Assembly (NCBI GenBank): GCA_050117315.1
Contig: JASFMY010000020.1
Span: 3,815-67,814 of the forward strand
DNA length: 64,000 bases
Source: JANQIV01 sp050117315
GTDB taxonomy: Bacteria; Bacteroidota; Ignavibacteria; Ignavibacteriales; Melioribacteraceae
Reading direction: 5' to 3'
A model generated the notes under the pieces. That model was not told the origin of the DNA. It was given only the letters and a program-made list of their open reading frames with translations, and did not search any database. The stretch's first letter is position 1. Each line of letters starts with the position of its first letter. Below are positions 63,994 through 64,000 of the stretch, in pieces. Position numbers and translations under genes: made by a program.

Positions 63994-64000
63994 TAGAAAA

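Overview
The window looks like a chromosomal segment of an AT-rich, Gram-negative bacterium of the Bacteroidota/Chlorobiota (FCB) group, most likely an Ignavibacteria-type polysaccharide degrader. The grounds are: (i) at least six products or fragments end in a type IX secretion (T9SS) sorting domain built on the phrase QNYPNPFNPTT; (ii) two large TonB-dependent receptors carry an N-terminal carboxypeptidase-regulatory-like domain; (iii) secreted glycosidases dominate; (iv) a compact dcw cluster includes a PASTA-type FtsI. The assignment is by family resemblance only; no search was run.

Layout. 0.2-15.2 kb: two 'receptor + secreted beta-helix protein' cassettes (receptor 226-3246 with paralogues 3339-5075 and 5363-7069; receptor 10333-13302 with 13403-15172). 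Between them lie an IS200/IS605-type insertion and two tandem, nearly duplicate LacI-family regulators preceded by palindromic operator-like sites. 15.2-30.3 kb: a same-strand run of two GH127/GH146-type beta-L-arabinofuranosidases, a GH27 alpha-galactosidase (frameshifted), a GH51 alpha-L-arabinofuranosidase, two HExxH metallopeptidases, a DUF5695-like protein and a small unknown protein. This combination matches the bonds of plant extensin-type hydroxyproline-rich glycoproteins and is my main candidate for a little-described system. 30.3-34.2 kb: a tRNA-Arg 3' half fused to a T9SS gene fragment, an aldo/keto reductase, a GH5 enzyme whose sorting domain contains an in-frame 42-nt palindrome, a dispersed palindromic repeat and a small membrane protein. 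34.3-44.8 kb, minus strand: a beta-mannan/glucomannan locus made of GH27 (frameshifted), GH5, GH3, a lipoprotein GH5 mannanase, GH130 mannosylglucose phosphorylase, a sodium/solute symporter and a decayed GH26 mannanase. 45.8-61.7 kb: the division and cell wall cluster mraZ-rsmH-ftsL-ftsI-murE-murF-mraY-murD-ftsW-murG-murC-ftsQ-ftsA-ftsZ, with mostly overlapping or abutting genes. 61.7-64.0 kb: no intact gene; nested palindromic repeats, a 21-bp minisatellite and a 715-nt group II intron that has lost nearly all of its reverse transcriptase.

How it works together (inference). T9SS exports glycosidases and beta-helix proteins to the cell surface. TonB receptors without any SusD partner import oligosaccharides. 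Periplasmic or lipoprotein glycosidases trim them, and the symporter plus the cytoplasmic GH130 phosphorylase finish mannosyl-glucose salvage. LacI-type regulators probably control the receptor cassettes. The accessory half carries three single-base frameshifts, a gene with an internal deletion and several gene relics, whereas all fourteen dcw genes are intact. The accessory half is therefore either rapidly remodelling or contains sequencing errors.
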